Assembly (NCBI GenBank): GCA_001824455.1
Contig: MHXL01000128.1
Span: 1-7,758 of the forward strand
Reading direction: 5' to 3'
Length of the DNA stretch: 7,758 bases
Source: Desulfuromonadaceae bacterium GWB2_53_15
GTDB lineage: Bacteria > Desulfobacterota > Desulfuromonadia > Geobacterales > Pseudopelobacteraceae
This document shows positions 7,071 through 7,758 of this stretch, piece after piece; position 1 is the first letter of the stretch; every line of letters begins with the position of its first letter. Both the position numbers and the translations under genes were made by a program. The notes beneath the pieces were generated by a model. That model was given only the letters and a program-made list of their open reading frames with translations, did no database searches and was not told the origin of the DNA.

Positions 7071-7758
7071 ACTCGCCCCCCCGGTAACAACCGTTCAGGC
7101 TTTTGATAAATCATATCATTTTTGAAATGGCGCAGAGTGAACATCGTGGTGATATTCATCAGCGACTCTGAATGTCCCAGAAGCAGAAAACCCCCGTTGC
7201 AAAGAGAATTGTGGAATGATTCCACGACCCTTTTTTTAGCTGCAATATCAAAATAGATAATTACATTGCGACAGAAAATCAGGTCCATTTTTCCAAGCAT
7301 GATCATACGATGTGTGTCAAACAGGTTAAGATGGCTGATATTGACCAGCCCGCGTACTTCTTCGTTAATTCTGAACCCATCATCCTGCTCGTGAAAGAAA
7401 CGGTTTAAATAATATTCGTCAGTAGCCCGAAATGAGGATTTACCATAGATTCCTCGTCGCGCAAGCTGCAACACCCTTTGGCTTATGTCGGTACCAATGA
7501 TCTCAATATCCCACCCATGAAGCTCTTTGAGACCAAGCATTAACATGGCAATAGTGTAAGGTTCTTCACCCGTTGAACACCCGGCGCTCCAGATGCGCAA
7601 AGAACGGTTGCCGTTTGCTGATTTTACCTTGAGGAGTTCGGGGATAATTTCATCTGTAAATGCTTTCAACTGGTATGCTTCACGAAAAAAATAGGTTTCG
7701 TTGGTCGTGAGGACATCCATGACATCCATCAGTTCCTGATCTTTTTTTCGGTTGTACT
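7067..7758 (-). CDS. cheR: Chemoreceptor glutamate methyltransferase CheR, 5' end cut by window edge
   Basis: CheR transfers methyl groups from S-adenosylmethionine to glutamates on chemoreceptors, opposing CheB. The frame is open to the window edge. About 230 residues are visible, lacking part of the N-terminal helical domain of a usual 270-290-residue protein. Visible motifs are [10 protein letters not shown] at the domain junction, the SAM-binding loop [18 protein letters not shown] (acidic residue for the SAM ribose), [13 protein letters not shown], and the C-terminal LLLGHSESL. All are intact, so it should be an active methyltransferase. The first ATG in view (7729) is internal: the reading frame continues upstream as YNRKKDQEL. 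The stop overlaps the cheB start by 4 nt, and the pair would form the receptor adaptation module, probably at the 3' end of a chemosensory cluster lying outside the window. Confidence 0.95.
   Translation of the reverse strand, partial: YNRKKDQELMDVMDVLTTNETYFFREAYQLKAFTDEIIPELLKVKSANGNRSLRIWSAGCSTGEEPYTIAMLMLGLKELHGWDIEIIGTDISQRVLQLARRGIYGKSSFRATDEYYLNRFFHEQDDGFRINEEVRGLVNISHLNLFDTHRMIMLGKMDLIFCRNVIIYFDIAAKKRVVESFHNSLCNGGFLLLGHSESLMNITTMFTLRHFKNDMIYQKPERLLPGGRV

Overview
The window reads as a chromosomal segment of a Desulfuromonadales-type bacterium (Geobacter, Desulfuromonas or Geopsychrobacter relatives). This is an inference from gene content. The main pointers are a very large c7-type multiheme cytochrome, the housekeeping trio leuS-lptE-holA, and a CheR/CheB pair of the kind found in the many chemotaxis-like clusters of these metal-reducing bacteria. 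LptE indicates a Gram-negative outer membrane. All six genes lie on the minus strand and are read from high to low coordinates.

From upstream to downstream there are three blocks. (1) 7758-5997 holds the 3' part of cheR, cut by the window edge, overlapping cheB by 4 nt. They encode the adaptation methyltransferase and methylesterase of a chemosensory pathway whose other genes would lie upstream. (2) A 76-nt gap holds a 15-nt palindrome, and its cheB-proximal edge carries a TTGATWTAA direct repeat. Next comes an exported cytochrome with 27 CXXCH haem sites in nine tandem triheme c7 modules. (3) After 49 nt follow leuS, lptE and holA, separated by 7 and 2 nt. holA runs off the low-coordinate edge.

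The cytochrome is the feature of interest. Every module keeps an F-x-H-x-x-H pair, a Met-x-x-Met-acidic-x-Gly motif before the second haem site, and three haem sites. This suggests two bis-His haems and one His-Met haem per module, as I recall for the dodecahaem 'nanowire' cytochromes of Geobacter sulfurreducens. Modules 5-6 and 7-8 look like a duplicated two-module unit, and the end modules are more divergent. The protein would form a long periplasmic electron wire. Its position directly downstream of an adaptation gene pair may or may not be functional. The housekeeping block serves leucyl-tRNA charging, lipopolysaccharide transport and the replisome clamp loader, and appears functionally unrelated to the cytochrome.

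No RNA genes, mobile elements, CRISPR arrays or canonical intrinsic terminators were found. No stretch over 300 nt lacks a gene.
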